This document shows positions 53,583 through 60,772 of a stretch of DNA of 64,000 nt, piece by piece (position 1 is the first letter of the stretch; every line of letters starts with the position of its first letter). Origin of the DNA: a virus; the IMG/VR virus record IMGVR_UViG_3300042396_000450, positions 47,624-111,623 of that record; one strand, written 5' to 3'. Both the position numbers and the translations under genes were made by a program. The notes beneath the pieces were generated by a model. That model was not told where the DNA came from, did no database searches, and saw only the letters and a program-made list of their open reading frames with translations.

Positions 53583-54080
53583 TCAAGCCAATCTATAACC
53601 TTGATTATATATTGTCGCATATTTAATCACTCCCATATCAGAAAAGTTGTCTATGAAGCGTTGAATTATCGCAGTATCCTGACTTAGTAAGAAAAAAGAA
53701 GAGTAATGCGCCGGATTACGTCCTGGTTGGAGATAATTGGGGTTACTAACACCATTAACCTCAGTTCTACCATCTATCCAATTAATACGGCTGCGACACT
53801 TAACATGAACATAGGTTTCAAGTTCAGGTACTTGCCAGCATACAGACTCACTGTAACCAGCAAATATGATGTTAACACTCTTATCATTCTCGTATGTCTC
53901 AATTGCTTTAATTGCCGCACGACTAGCAGGAATGGGCGGATTACAATATACATTACCAGTCCAATCTAATTCATAGCCGCCTGTACCATCAGGAGGAAAT
54001 GGATCTAAAGTTACACCTAATGTTGAATTAACTTTATCCCAAATATATGGTGGTGTATACCAACTACTACTATTAGACAT
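53583..54080 (-). CDS. Phage N6-adenine methyltransferase (Dam-type)
   Basis: This 165-residue protein has the phage Dam pattern: WYTPPYIWDKVNSTLG, LDPFPPDGTGG, and VYCNPPIPASRAAIKA (the catalytic N-P-P-x motif). It would methylate adenine in phage DNA, giving protection from restriction. Dam recognises GATC, but the site used here cannot be read from sequence. A 9-mer copy lies inside at 53687-53695. Confidence 0.8.
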   Translation of the reverse strand: MSNSSSWYTPPYIWDKVNSTLGVTLDPFPPDGTGGYELDWTGNVYCNPPIPASRAAIKAIETYENDKSVNIIFAGYSESVCWQVPELETYVHVKCRSRINWIDGRTEVNGVSNPNYLQPGRNPAHYSSFFLLSQDTAIIQRFIDNFSDMGVIKYATIYNQGYRLA

Positions 54081-54504
54081 TAATCAAGTACCTCTTAGCT
54101 ATATGAAACCAGTGTGGACACAAATCACTTAACTTACTCATCAGATACTCAGTTTGTCCAGGTAGGCATGGTTTAACATCGCGTTTATGAATGCGGCGTT
54201 TAACTGTAATTAGTTGTCTTTTTCTAGTTACATAACTGAAATATTTCTTACCTATTGAGTTATAGCAAAATCCAAGAACATCGGGTTTAAGTTTAGTTAC
54301 TGGTATACAAGCTCCCCATTTACCATCTTTAATTAAAATTAAATCACCTCTCTTATTTACACCATCGGATTCTATTAGTATCAGATAATCAGGATTACTA
54401 ATTGCATAATGGAACAACACTGACCAAGTGTAATTCGCAACTAATTTACAGTCAGTACGTTTACTCTCGTTAATTAATTTTATTAGCTGATTCATAAAGT
54501 TCAT
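54073..54504 (-). CDS. Hypothetical basic protein
   Basis: A protein of about 143 residues from MNFMNQLIKLINESKRT (GAGGAG in front of this ATG). It is basic, with a C-terminal KRRIHKRDVKPCLPG. It overlaps the 3' end of the 54470-55633 gene. The function is unknown. Confidence 0.5.
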   Translation of the reverse strand: MNFMNQLIKLINESKRTDCKLVANYTWSVLFHYAISNPDYLILIESDGVNKRGDLILIKDGKWGACIPVTKLKPDVLGFCYNSIGKKYFSYVTRKRQLITVKRRIHKRDVKPCLPGQTEYLMSKLSDLCPHWFHIAKRYLINV

Positions 54505-55633
54505 CAAACTCCTCATTTATGCAATCTAATATATTTTTACTTAATCCTCGATAATACTCTATATCCCATGCTATATAGAAACCACTATGCGTGCTAGTTA
54601 CACGTAAGACATTATCGTAATAACTTATGAGATAATGTCCATCGTAATGTAGACTATAGCTAGTACCACAAAAATATAGTACCGCTTTAACATTATTCTC
54701 GTATCTAAATGTTATGTAGGTAGTGCGATATTTATTATTTTTATCAAACTCACTAGATTTAGGAAATCCAAATAACTCAATTAACATATTAATGTAATGA
54801 CGCGTATCACTATCTATCTTACCTCTCCATGGTTTATCTACTACTTCAGGTAAGATAAATTCACAATTCTGAGGATTGAATTTAACGTCGGCTAGTGGGT
54901 ATTGATATGTCTTAGAACTCTTTGATCTCATCTTGTAGGCTTTAGCTAGTAATGATTCATTCATTACTAGCTGATAATAATAGGTACTAGTTAACGCTGT
55001 ATCTTGATAACCGTTAGCCGCTGACGGAATAAATACTGGAATATTTGATCTATGATTACAATGTTTGTATACTGGTGTAGATTGTTGCATAGTACCATGC
55101 CACCACTCATTTAAGTCATTAAAGTTACTTAATAATATCAGAGCATTACCGTATATATTCTCTAACCATAAACCAAATATCTTAGTATGATCAGGATCAC
55201 TGTACATTATACGTAATTTAGCTCTTGCGGTGAAACCTTTACCATCTACTGACATAGATTCTCCAGCTACCCAGAAAAATAGAGTCTTACCTAGATGCTT
55301 CATATCTCCATCTATTTTATTCATTCTGGAATTAGCATCATGTTTGGCACGATCATCTGTAGCTTGGCATGATGAATAGTAAATCGAATTACCTTGATTG
55401 TAACAGGTATCTTCATCACTTACTATACGTGTAGTAGAATTTGTTACTGTAGCTGATAATAAATCACTTACATTCTTATTATCTAATCCAATTGATAATA
55501 AATGCCTACTTAACTTCTTATTACCTATTCTCTTACTGCGCCATTCTTCAGGTGTTAATCCACGAGCTAATTCTGCTAATTCAGGCTTGTTAAAATTGAT
55601 AGCGGCTAACGTGAGCATATCTTGGTATAGCAT
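54470..55633 (-). CDS. Hypothetical protein
   Basis: A protein of about 387 residues from MLYQDMLTLAAINFNKP, with GAGGA before its ATG. It has Cys, His and aromatic-rich middle parts (YYSSCQATDDRAKHD, VYKHCNHRSNIPVFI). No family is recognised. It might be an RNA- or DNA-interacting protein or an anti-host factor, but that is speculation. Confidence 0.5.
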   Translation of the reverse strand: MLYQDMLTLAAINFNKPELAELARGLTPEEWRSKRIGNKKLSRHLLSIGLDNKNVSDLLSATVTNSTTRIVSDEDTCYNQGNSIYYSSCQATDDRAKHDANSRMNKIDGDMKHLGKTLFFWVAGESMSVDGKGFTARAKLRIMYSDPDHTKIFGLWLENIYGNALILLSNFNDLNEWWHGTMQQSTPVYKHCNHRSNIPVFIPSAANGYQDTALTSTYYYQLVMNESLLAKAYKMRSKSSKTYQYPLADVKFNPQNCEFILPEVVDKPWRGKIDSDTRHYINMLIELFGFPKSSEFDKNNKYRTTYITFRYENNVKAVLYFCGTSYSLHYDGHYLISYYDNVLRVTSTHSGFYIAWDIEYYRGLSKNILDCINEEFDELYESANKIN

Positions 55634-55690
55634 ATTTAGTCCTCTAATAATTATTAATTCAGACTTAGAAAGTTGATAATTGAATATTAA

Positions 55691-55711
55691 TGGGGGAGTA
55701 TAGAACTCCCA
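55691..55711 (-). terminator. Hairpin upstream of 54470-55633
   Basis: TGGGGGAGT-ATAGA-ACTCCCA is a stem with one mismatch between 55633 and the membrane protein gene 55721-55912. The minus-strand tail (CATTAATATT) is AT-rich, so it could be a weak terminator. Confidence 0.45.
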
Positions 55712-55720
55712 CATAACTAT

Positions 55721-55912
55721 CTATTTCTTCGCTGAACTAAATAATCCAACTAGATATGAATTAGTTAGTACACATAACCATAGATCAACTTGAGTTGTGA
55801 TACCAAATGTTAATAACCATTTAGTTATAATAACTTGAAGTAACCATCCTCCTAGTACAAAAACACTAACTGTTAATACTAACGCACCTACAGCTTGTAA
55901 TGTTAATTTCAT
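55721..55912 (-). CDS. Small two-TM membrane protein
   Basis: This 63-residue protein has TM1 LQAVGALVLTVSVFVLGGWLL and TM2 LWLCVLTNSYLVGLF, with a short C-terminal basic tail. The topology suits a pinholin/holin-like or scaffold role. There is no endolysin next to it. Confidence 0.55.
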   Translation of the reverse strand: MKLTLQAVGALVLTVSVFVLGGWLLQVIITKWLLTFGITTQVDLWLCVLTNSYLVGLFSSAKK

Positions 55913-55922
55913 GAGATTCTCC

Positions 55923-56132
55923 TTATTTAACTACTTCAACTAATTGAACTTCAACTAATACTGGTTGGCGCGATTTGTCATTTAGTAATGCTTTTAATAC
56001 ATTACTACTATGATGTTTCATTTTAAAAACACGCGCACTAGATAACTTCTTTGACTACCTACCCCATTGTGTTCCTGACGCTCTAGATTGTCGCCAATAC
56101 TCGCCAGTCAACGAGTCTTTAATTATGTACAT
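55923..56132 (-). pseudogene. Small ORF interrupted by an in-frame TAG
   Basis: ATG at 56132 opens MYIIKDSLTGEYWRQSRASG..., 25 codons. TAG at 56057-56055 follows, and the same frame continues 43 codons (SKKLSSARVFKMKHHSSNVL...VQLVEVVK). The protein resembles small phage proteins with a 'YWR...SKARVF' core, so the TAG is likely a nonsense mutation in one gene. Confidence 0.7.
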
Positions 56133-56140
56133 TCAGTTTA

Positions 56141-56392
56141 CTACCAATCATCCAACCCCGTAATTCCGACTATCAAATCAACTAATTCATCCTCCGACAA
56201 CTGGCAGTTAGTTAGTTCAGATTGTTTCAGAATATCATTATCTACAAACCTATGAAATTTAAAAAGAAGAGTTTCTGCATTTGCAGCACACATTACGTCT
56301 TTAAATTCTGTACCATAGTAAATCTTTCCAGTTAAACTCATATCTGAGTTAATAGTTATATCAGTTAATACGTAACCTTTATATTCGTTCAT
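56141..56392 (-). CDS. Small hypothetical protein
   Basis: A protein of about 83 residues from MNEYKGYVLTDITIN (GGAG eight bases before ATG). It has a beta-rich start and a helical Asp-rich end. The function is unknown. Confidence 0.5.
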   Translation of the reverse strand: MNEYKGYVLTDITINSDMSLTGKIYYGTEFKDVMCAANAETLLFKFHRFVDNDILKQSELTNCQLSEDELVDLIVGITGLDDW

Positions 56393-56420
56393 TTCTAACT
56401 CCAATAACTACAAGTGAACT

Positions 56421-56457
56421 ATTAGTTAATTGAGTTAAGGTACATCAATTAACTAAT
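56421..56457. repeat. 12-bp inverted repeat
   Basis: ATTAGTTAATTG and CAATTAACTAAT are 13 bases apart in the gap between two small genes. There is no U-tract, so the role is unclear; it may be a processing hairpin. Confidence 0.5.
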
Positions 56458-56473
56458 ACATGATCTACATCAA

Positions 56474-56761
56474 CTAAACTAATGTGAACTTAGTAAATGT
56501 AAGTTTACCATCATTTACATTAGGTACGATAACTTCATCACCTTTAACTAAAGATTTAATACCTCGTTTACGCTTACCTATATCAATAGATAACGTATCT
56601 TTAATTAACTTAACTTTGCGAGACTTAGTGTAACTCAAGTTAATAGCATTCTCTAATTGCTCTCTATTAAGAAGTGCATTAAACTCTTGATATCTTAATG
56701 TACAGTTAGCAGGTAGAATGGAAACAATTGCGGCATTTAGATTAAGTGCGAAGTAAATCAT
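56474..56761 (-). CDS. Small hypothetical protein
   Basis: This is a 95-residue basic alpha/beta protein (TKSRKVKLIKDTLSIDIGKRKRG). The function is unknown. Confidence 0.5.
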   Translation of the reverse strand: MIYFALNLNAAIVSILPANCTLRYQEFNALLNREQLENAINLSYTKSRKVKLIKDTLSIDIGKRKRGIKSLVKGDEVIVPNVNDGKLTFTKFTLV

Positions 56762-56858
56762 GTTATCTCCAGTTAGAATGAGTTAATTGAACAGTAGTTA
56801 AATAATGTTAATTAAGTGCATTATAATTGCAACTTAATAAATGAGTTAAAGATGTTAA

Positions 56859-57023
56859 TCATAACAGATTTAGAATGTCTTTGTATGATGTAGGTTGTTT
56901 AACTTGATGTTTGTTTAATTGACGTATAGCAAATCTCCCTAATCTATCAAAAGTGACAAAGGTTAAGTTAGTGTTCTCTAAATCAACATCAGGTAAAGTA
57001 ACTTTAGTAGCCCACTTATTCAT
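56859..57023 (-). CDS. Small protein with C-terminal SYKDILNLL tag
   Basis: A 54-codon ORF (MNKWATKVTLPDVDLE...) overlaps the stop of the upstream gene. It ends TSYKDILNLL, matching the C-terminal peptide shared by several other small proteins. The function is unknown. The 97 bases to the next gene hold no further ORF. Confidence 0.6.
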   Translation of the reverse strand: MNKWATKVTLPDVDLENTNLTFVTFDRLGRFAIRQLNKHQVKQPTSYKDILNLL

Positions 57024-57471
57024 TTAACTTTCTCAATTGTTCCCAAGCTTCAGGTAAATATTTTTGTAATGCTTGCCAGTATTCTACTACTTCTGTGTCG
57101 GGATAGTAAGTACAAACTTCACAAGCATCTTCATAGTTAAGGAATGTAGTAGCGTCATTAGGAGAATTACCCCATTCTAAAGTTCCTCTTTTATAATACT
57201 TATTTGTTTTAGTATTCTTAACTACATACTTTGAATTTTTAGTCATAGCATAACTTCTTTTTACAGTTTTAGTTGATTCAATACTCATGTAGGTTCTCAT
57301 TTGATTACTCTCACTTATTTTCTTACTTAATGCAGTTAACATCATGATGTCATTCCCTAAATCAGAAATTTCATCTTCGTCATCAATTAAACTAGAGCGA
57401 GTTTGATACTTAACTATTAGATTATTAATAGCTAATATTATGAACACTCTATCCTTAAATCCTAATTCCAT
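57016..57471 (-). CDS. Hypothetical protein
   Basis: This is a 151-residue protein. Residues 75-110 form a Lys/Tyr-rich segment (KNTKTNKYYKRGTLEWG) like short 'modified-sheet' modules in other phages. It is helical elsewhere. The function is unknown. Confidence 0.5.
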   Translation of the reverse strand: MELGFKDRVFIILAINNLIVKYQTRSSLIDDEDEISDLGNDIMMLTALSKKISESNQMRTYMSIESTKTVKRSYAMTKNSKYVVKNTKTNKYYKRGTLEWGNSPNDATTFLNYEDACEVCTYYPDTEVVEYWQALQKYLPEAWEQLRKLNE

Positions 57472-57513
57472 AGTAGTTACTTAACTTAGTTACCTCGTTA
57501 AGTTGAATGTTAA

Positions 57514-57717
57514 CTAGTTAGTAACAACTAATTCAGCTAATGTTTTACCATCAACAGTTAATACACCATTCTTAAAGTTAACCTCATCACCCAAATATTC
57601 ATTCTTAACTGTTTCCAACCAAGGACTTCCACAACAACCACAACCTCCAATAGACATATCATATTCAACATACAATGCTTCTAACTTAGAAAGAAATTCA
57701 ATTGTTCGCTGATTCAT
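57514..57717 (-). CDS. Small Cys-rich hypothetical protein
   Basis: A 67-residue protein with SIGGCGCCGSPWLE, a Cys-x-Cys-Cys cluster near residue 28, and otherwise acidic. The cysteines might bind metal. The function is unknown. Confidence 0.5.
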   Translation of the reverse strand: MNQRTIEFLSKLEALYVEYDMSIGGCGCCGSPWLETVKNEYLGDEVNFKNGVLTVDGKTLAELVVTN

Positions 57718-57718
57718 A

Positions 57719-57883
57719 TTACACCTTTACTTTCTTGATTGCACGTTTAATTGGTTTACTTAATTCAACAGCTTCATCATAAGTTAGAAACTGTTTATCT
57801 CCAACTATGAATACTTCACGTAACTCGAATCTATCAACTACAGATGTACCGGGTTTAGCAGGTCTAGCGAATACGTTACTCAT
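57719..57883 (-). CDS. Small hypothetical protein
   Basis: A 54-codon ORF (MSNVFARPAKPGTSVVDRF...) with a basic C-terminus (KRAIKKVKV). It ends one base before the upstream stop codon region of 57514-57717. The function is unknown. Confidence 0.55.
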   Translation of the reverse strand: MSNVFARPAKPGTSVVDRFELREVFIVGDKQFLTYDEAVELSKPIKRAIKKVKV

Positions 57884-57884
57884 G

Positions 57885-57977
57885 TTATTCTCCTAATATT
57901 TTAGAAAGTAAATCAATTACACTGGATAGAAATAATCCAAATAGTGTACCAAGTAAGAAAATAAATAGTATTGGCAT
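57885..57977 (-). CDS. Tiny single-pass membrane peptide
   Basis: A 30-codon ORF, almost all one TM segment (ILFIFLLGTLFGLFLSSVIDLL), with GGAG before its ATG. A 9-mer copy (57953-57961) encodes the FIFL part. It could be a phage membrane effector or antiholin-like peptide (speculative). Confidence 0.5.
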   Translation of the reverse strand: MPILFIFLLGTLFGLFLSSVIDLLSKILGE

Positions 57978-57987
57978 TGTCAATCTC

Positions 57988-58539
57988 CTAATAAACTAAT
58001 AGTTCACTATTAAATCGCACTAACTTAAGTAGAGTTAGCAGTTTCCAATCTACAGGAAATGACTTGAATCGGAGATCTGTGCGTGATTTAATTTCCATCT
58101 GTTTAACCTGTTTCCATTTACGTAACTCCTCAATAACACTATCTTTAATTGGTACATCTAACCATTTAGATAACTCAATTAATAATTTAAGTGATTCCGT
58201 ATCAGATGTACATTGAACTACACCTACACTAGATTTATTTCTATGTTGATAAAACGCATATTCGCTGGACTTAACTTGAAAACCAAGCCATTGATCATTT
58301 CGTTTAACTGCAATGTCTACTTGATATACAGAATCAAGTATGGTGTAATTTTCAACTAGATGCACTTCATCTAATTGAAGTAACTTGAGAATGTTAACTA
58401 GATACAACTCTGTTTTCTTACCTTTGTCAACAGCAGCTTTAGTATTGTAATTTGGTCTAGTAAGTTTAATTTTATCTAGACCATATATCAGATGATCTAG
58501 TGTTAACTCGTATGGTTTGTTGGCGATCTTGAAGCTCAT
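57988..58539 (-). CDS. PD-(D/E)XK nuclease-like protein
   Basis: A protein of about 183 residues from MSFKIANKPYELTL, with GAGGACA in front. It has the nuclease core: GKKTELYLVNIL (Glu), VYQVDIAVKR (Asp) and LGFQVKSSEY (Q-x-K). These form a PD-(D/E)XK-like active site. A restriction- or resolvase-like role is possible; the target is unknown. Confidence 0.6.
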   Translation of the reverse strand: MSFKIANKPYELTLDHLIYGLDKIKLTRPNYNTKAAVDKGKKTELYLVNILKLLQLDEVHLVENYTILDSVYQVDIAVKRNDQWLGFQVKSSEYAFYQHRNKSSVGVVQCTSDTESLKLLIELSKWLDVPIKDSVIEELRKWKQVKQMEIKSRTDLRFKSFPVDWKLLTLLKLVRFNSELLVY

Positions 58540-58574
58540 AACATTGTCCTCTAAATAAATTGACCAACAAAGAA

Positions 58575-58596
58575 AGCGCAACTTAATTGCTGCGCT
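58575..58596 (-). terminator. GC-rich hairpin terminator
   Basis: AGCGCA-ACTTAATTGC-TGCGCT: on the minus strand this is followed by TTCTTTGTT. It closes the small gene at 58620-58790. Confidence 0.65.
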
Positions 58597-58619
58597 ACCT
58601 TAATTGATAATCTATATGG

Positions 58620-58790
58620 TTACTTAAACTTGATATTACTAGTCTCAATCTTCCCCGTATGTTCCTCAACTTCAATCTTAGTTTCAGTTACCTTCTCAGG
58701 TGGAGTATTTTTATCTGCATAACTACTAGTTGTAGTCTTAACTCCATCTTTAATTACAATTTCAATTCCAACTAATCGTTTATCCGACAT
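58620..58790 (-). CDS. Small hypothetical protein
   Basis: A 56-codon ORF (MSDKRLVGIEIVIKDGVK...) rich in Lys, Glu and Thr, overlapping the upstream stop codon. The function is unknown. Confidence 0.55.
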   Translation of the reverse strand: MSDKRLVGIEIVIKDGVKTTTSSYADKNTPPEKVTETKIEVEEHTGKIETSNIKFK

Positions 58791-59115
58791 ACTTATCTCC
58801 TAGATAATGTTTAACTAATGCTAGTGGAACATTACAATAAATATTCTCAGGATTAGTAATTGATCGAATATGCACATCACCTTTTATACCTTCAGATACA
58901 ATTTCCCAATCATGTAATCCTAAATGTGGATGAAAGTAAGAAAAAACAGGTGGTTTGTACAATTCAATATTATTATTATAAACCAGCTTTTCACCCCAAT
59001 CTTCATGTTCAATTACATAATAATAACCATTTCTAGTTATATATGTAACTTCAAACACATGACCTTGTGGTTGATTAAGTAAAACAACTTTATCTCCGAT
59101 ATTGAATTTATTCAT
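58780..59115 (-). CDS. Hypothetical protein, SH3-like
   Basis: A protein of about 111 residues from MNKFNIGDKVVLLNQPQ (AAGGAG nine bases before this ATG). The opening suggests an SH3/KOW-like barrel. It has an acidic partner ORF upstream that overlaps it. The function is unknown. Confidence 0.5.
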   Translation of the reverse strand: MNKFNIGDKVVLLNQPQGHVFEVTYITRNGYYYVIEHEDWGEKLVYNNNIELYKPPVFSYFHPHLGLHDWEIVSEGIKGDVHIRSITNPENIYCNVPLALVKHYLGDKYVG

Positions 59116-59191
59116 CTTCATCTTCTCCTTGTGGTGCTGGTATAGTTGGACTTTCTTCTCCATTACCTCTTTCATCAGGATCTAACTTCAT
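59108..59191 (-). CDS. Tiny acidic protein
   Basis: A 27-codon ORF (MKLDPDERGNGEESPTIP...) overlaps the 3' end of the upstream gene and the 5' end of the next. It is highly acidic. Similar tiny acidic peptides occur in other phages; the role is unknown. Confidence 0.45.
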   Translation of the reverse strand: MKLDPDERGNGEESPTIPAPQGEDEDE

Positions 59192-59489
59192 TACGATTCT
59201 CCATAGCAAATAATTCATCACGAGTTAACTCAACACGATCTAAATCGTTATCATCTACAGTGTCATAGAATAACTTCATAAATTTAGCATTATCAACTTT
59301 TAATTTCTCCAATAGCTTAAGACATTCAATTAAACCTCTAACATAATAGTATTCACCATCAACACGTATTCTGATAGCTATACTTAATATTTTCTTACCA
59401 TCTTGATCTGTTACTACATTAATAATTGGTTTCCATGCTGTGTAACGTTCAAGATTAATACCGCCGCATTCAAGTTCAAAATTCTTCAT
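59175..59489 (-). CDS. Small hypothetical protein
   Basis: A protein of about 104 residues from MKNFELECGGINLERYT (GGAG before ATG). It is alpha/beta and acidic. A 9-mer copy at 59390-59398 falls inside. The function is unknown. Confidence 0.5.
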   Translation of the reverse strand: MKNFELECGGINLERYTAWKPIINVVTDQDGKKILSIAIRIRVDGEYYYVRGLIECLKLLEKLKVDNAKFMKLFYDTVDDNDLDRVELTRDELFAMENRNEVRS

Positions 59490-59558
59490 TATACTCCTAA
59501 TAAGAATCGGTGTGTTCATCAACTTACTCTTTTTCTTACAATTTGAATGTCTTGTGGT

Positions 59559-59903
59559 TCATACGCTAACATTAATCCTACTATCTGGATATATAACACA
59601 AGCACTAAGATAACTACTTACGAACTTTACTAAATCCTCATATTTGCCCCAACCGTTAGCGGGATTTAACTTCCTGTATTTATCAGGATCACTAATTAAT
59701 TCAATCAACCCTTCAGCTAGAGGTTTAATTAACTCACTAGCATTAGTTACTTCTGGATGCCATAAACACTCATACAATCCAGCTAATTCAGCCATTGTAT
59801 TTAGATTGTGAGTTATGTTAGCAGTAAACACTTCAGTAGTAGTTACTTCATCAGATACAACTACAACTGGTTCATCTATCGTTAACCAAACATCTAAACT
59901 CAT
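59559..59903 (-). CDS. Hypothetical protein
   Basis: This is a 114-residue helical protein (LNTMAELAGLYECLWHPEVTNASELIK). It joins the next gene at a one-base overlap. The function is unknown. Confidence 0.5.
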   Translation of the reverse strand: MSLDVWLTIDEPVVVVSDEVTTTEVFTANITHNLNTMAELAGLYECLWHPEVTNASELIKPLAEGLIELISDPDKYRKLNPANGWGKYEDLVKFVSSYLSACVIYPDSRINVSV

Positions 59904-60145
59904 TATTCTGCGTATATAACAGTAGTTACATCAACAATTACACCATTACGTGCGAGTATTATAAGTTGATCATCAAGCTTAACATAATAATAATGAGATT
60001 CAAGTGGAATATCAGTTAATGCAGATTTAAGTTCACTTGTTAAAGAACTAAGTTCAGCTTCTTTCTTTTCTCTAGTTACGTCTAACTCTTTAACTTCAGC
60101 TTTAGTTTCTAAAATGTTTACGATGATTTGTCCTAATTTACTCAT
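59903..60145 (-). CDS. Small coiled-coil hypothetical protein
   Basis: This 80-residue protein has a Lys/Glu-rich coiled coil at residues 12-40 (VKELDVTREKKEAELSSLTSE) and a beta C-terminus. The function is unknown. Confidence 0.5.
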   Translation of the reverse strand: MSKLGQIIVNILETKAEVKELDVTREKKEAELSSLTSELKSALTDIPLESHYYYVKLDDQLIILARNGVIVDVTTVIYAE

Positions 60146-60264
60146 TCTAATTCCTCCATAATTACATCATCGTCATCATCACATGAGAAGAGAAACTCAT
60201 CATATGATTCCTTGTTAAGTTTAGTTAGAAGAAGACGTGCATCCTCATTGTGTAGTGTGTACAT
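60142..60264 (-). CDS. Tiny acidic protein
   Basis: A 40-codon ORF (MYTLHNEDARLLLTKLNK...) with an Asp run (CDDDDDVIMEELE). It overlaps the coiled-coil gene by 4 bases. The function is unknown. Confidence 0.5.
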   Translation of the reverse strand: MYTLHNEDARLLLTKLNKESYDEFLFSCDDDDDVIMEELE

Positions 60265-60275
60265 AAACTTAGTTG

Positions 60276-60304
60276 AACTGTAGTTAAATTACTTAACTAC
60301 AGTT
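60276..60304. terminator. 12-bp hairpin without U-tract
   Basis: AACTGTAGTTAA and TTAACTACAGTT with a 5-base loop lie just upstream of the tiny acidic gene and downstream of 60312-60710. It may be a terminator or RNA processing site. Confidence 0.5.
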
Positions 60305-60311
60305 AGTTATC

Positions 60312-60710
60312 CTATCCTAGTTGTTCCAGCATTTTAATCTTCTCTTCCTTACTTAATTCTTTAAGTTGTTTAAGGTCATCTTCATGTATTGCTTCTAATA
60401 ACTGTCGCTTCAGTTGAACCTTATTAGCTAATTTAACTCTAGTTGTTTCACGTTCAACAGCTTCAAATGTGAGAGTAGCGTAAACATACTTAATTACTTC
60501 ACGACGTAATTCAAGTTGTTCAGTTAACTGAGATTTAACATCACTTAAACCATCTTCAACTTGTTCGCGCAATTGACGATTAAGTTCCTTATAAGCTACA
60601 TCTAAGTCAGGTAACTTACAGTTATATAAGTCTTCAGTAGATATTAATTTACCGTTAACAGAGTAACGTAATGCTAAACGAACAGACTTTTCGATTAATG
60701 TTGCAGTCAT
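60312..60710 (-). CDS. Helical hypothetical protein
   Basis: This is a 132-residue, almost entirely helical protein (LDVAYKELNRQLREQVEDGLSDVKSQL...), likely coiled coil. It follows the large DUF2135-like gene by 60 bases. The function is unknown. Confidence 0.55.
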   Translation of the reverse strand: MTATLIEKSVRLALRYSVNGKLISTEDLYNCKLPDLDVAYKELNRQLREQVEDGLSDVKSQLTEQLELRREVIKYVYATLTFEAVERETTRVKLANKVQLKRQLLEAIHEDDLKQLKELSKEEKIKMLEQLG

Positions 60711-60772
60711 GAGATTCTCCTAATTGATTGATTAATACACTTTTACTGGATGAGTGTGAACCACAGGAACTG

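Noticed and set aside
22348-56132. TAG or TAA codon reassignment for the whole genome
   Set aside because: TAG, TAA and TGA are all used as ordinary stops by intact genes, and the interrupted genes involve all three.
59523-59558. Short frame MNHKTFKL after 59559-59903
   Set aside because: Several stops follow at once and no coding pattern is seen.
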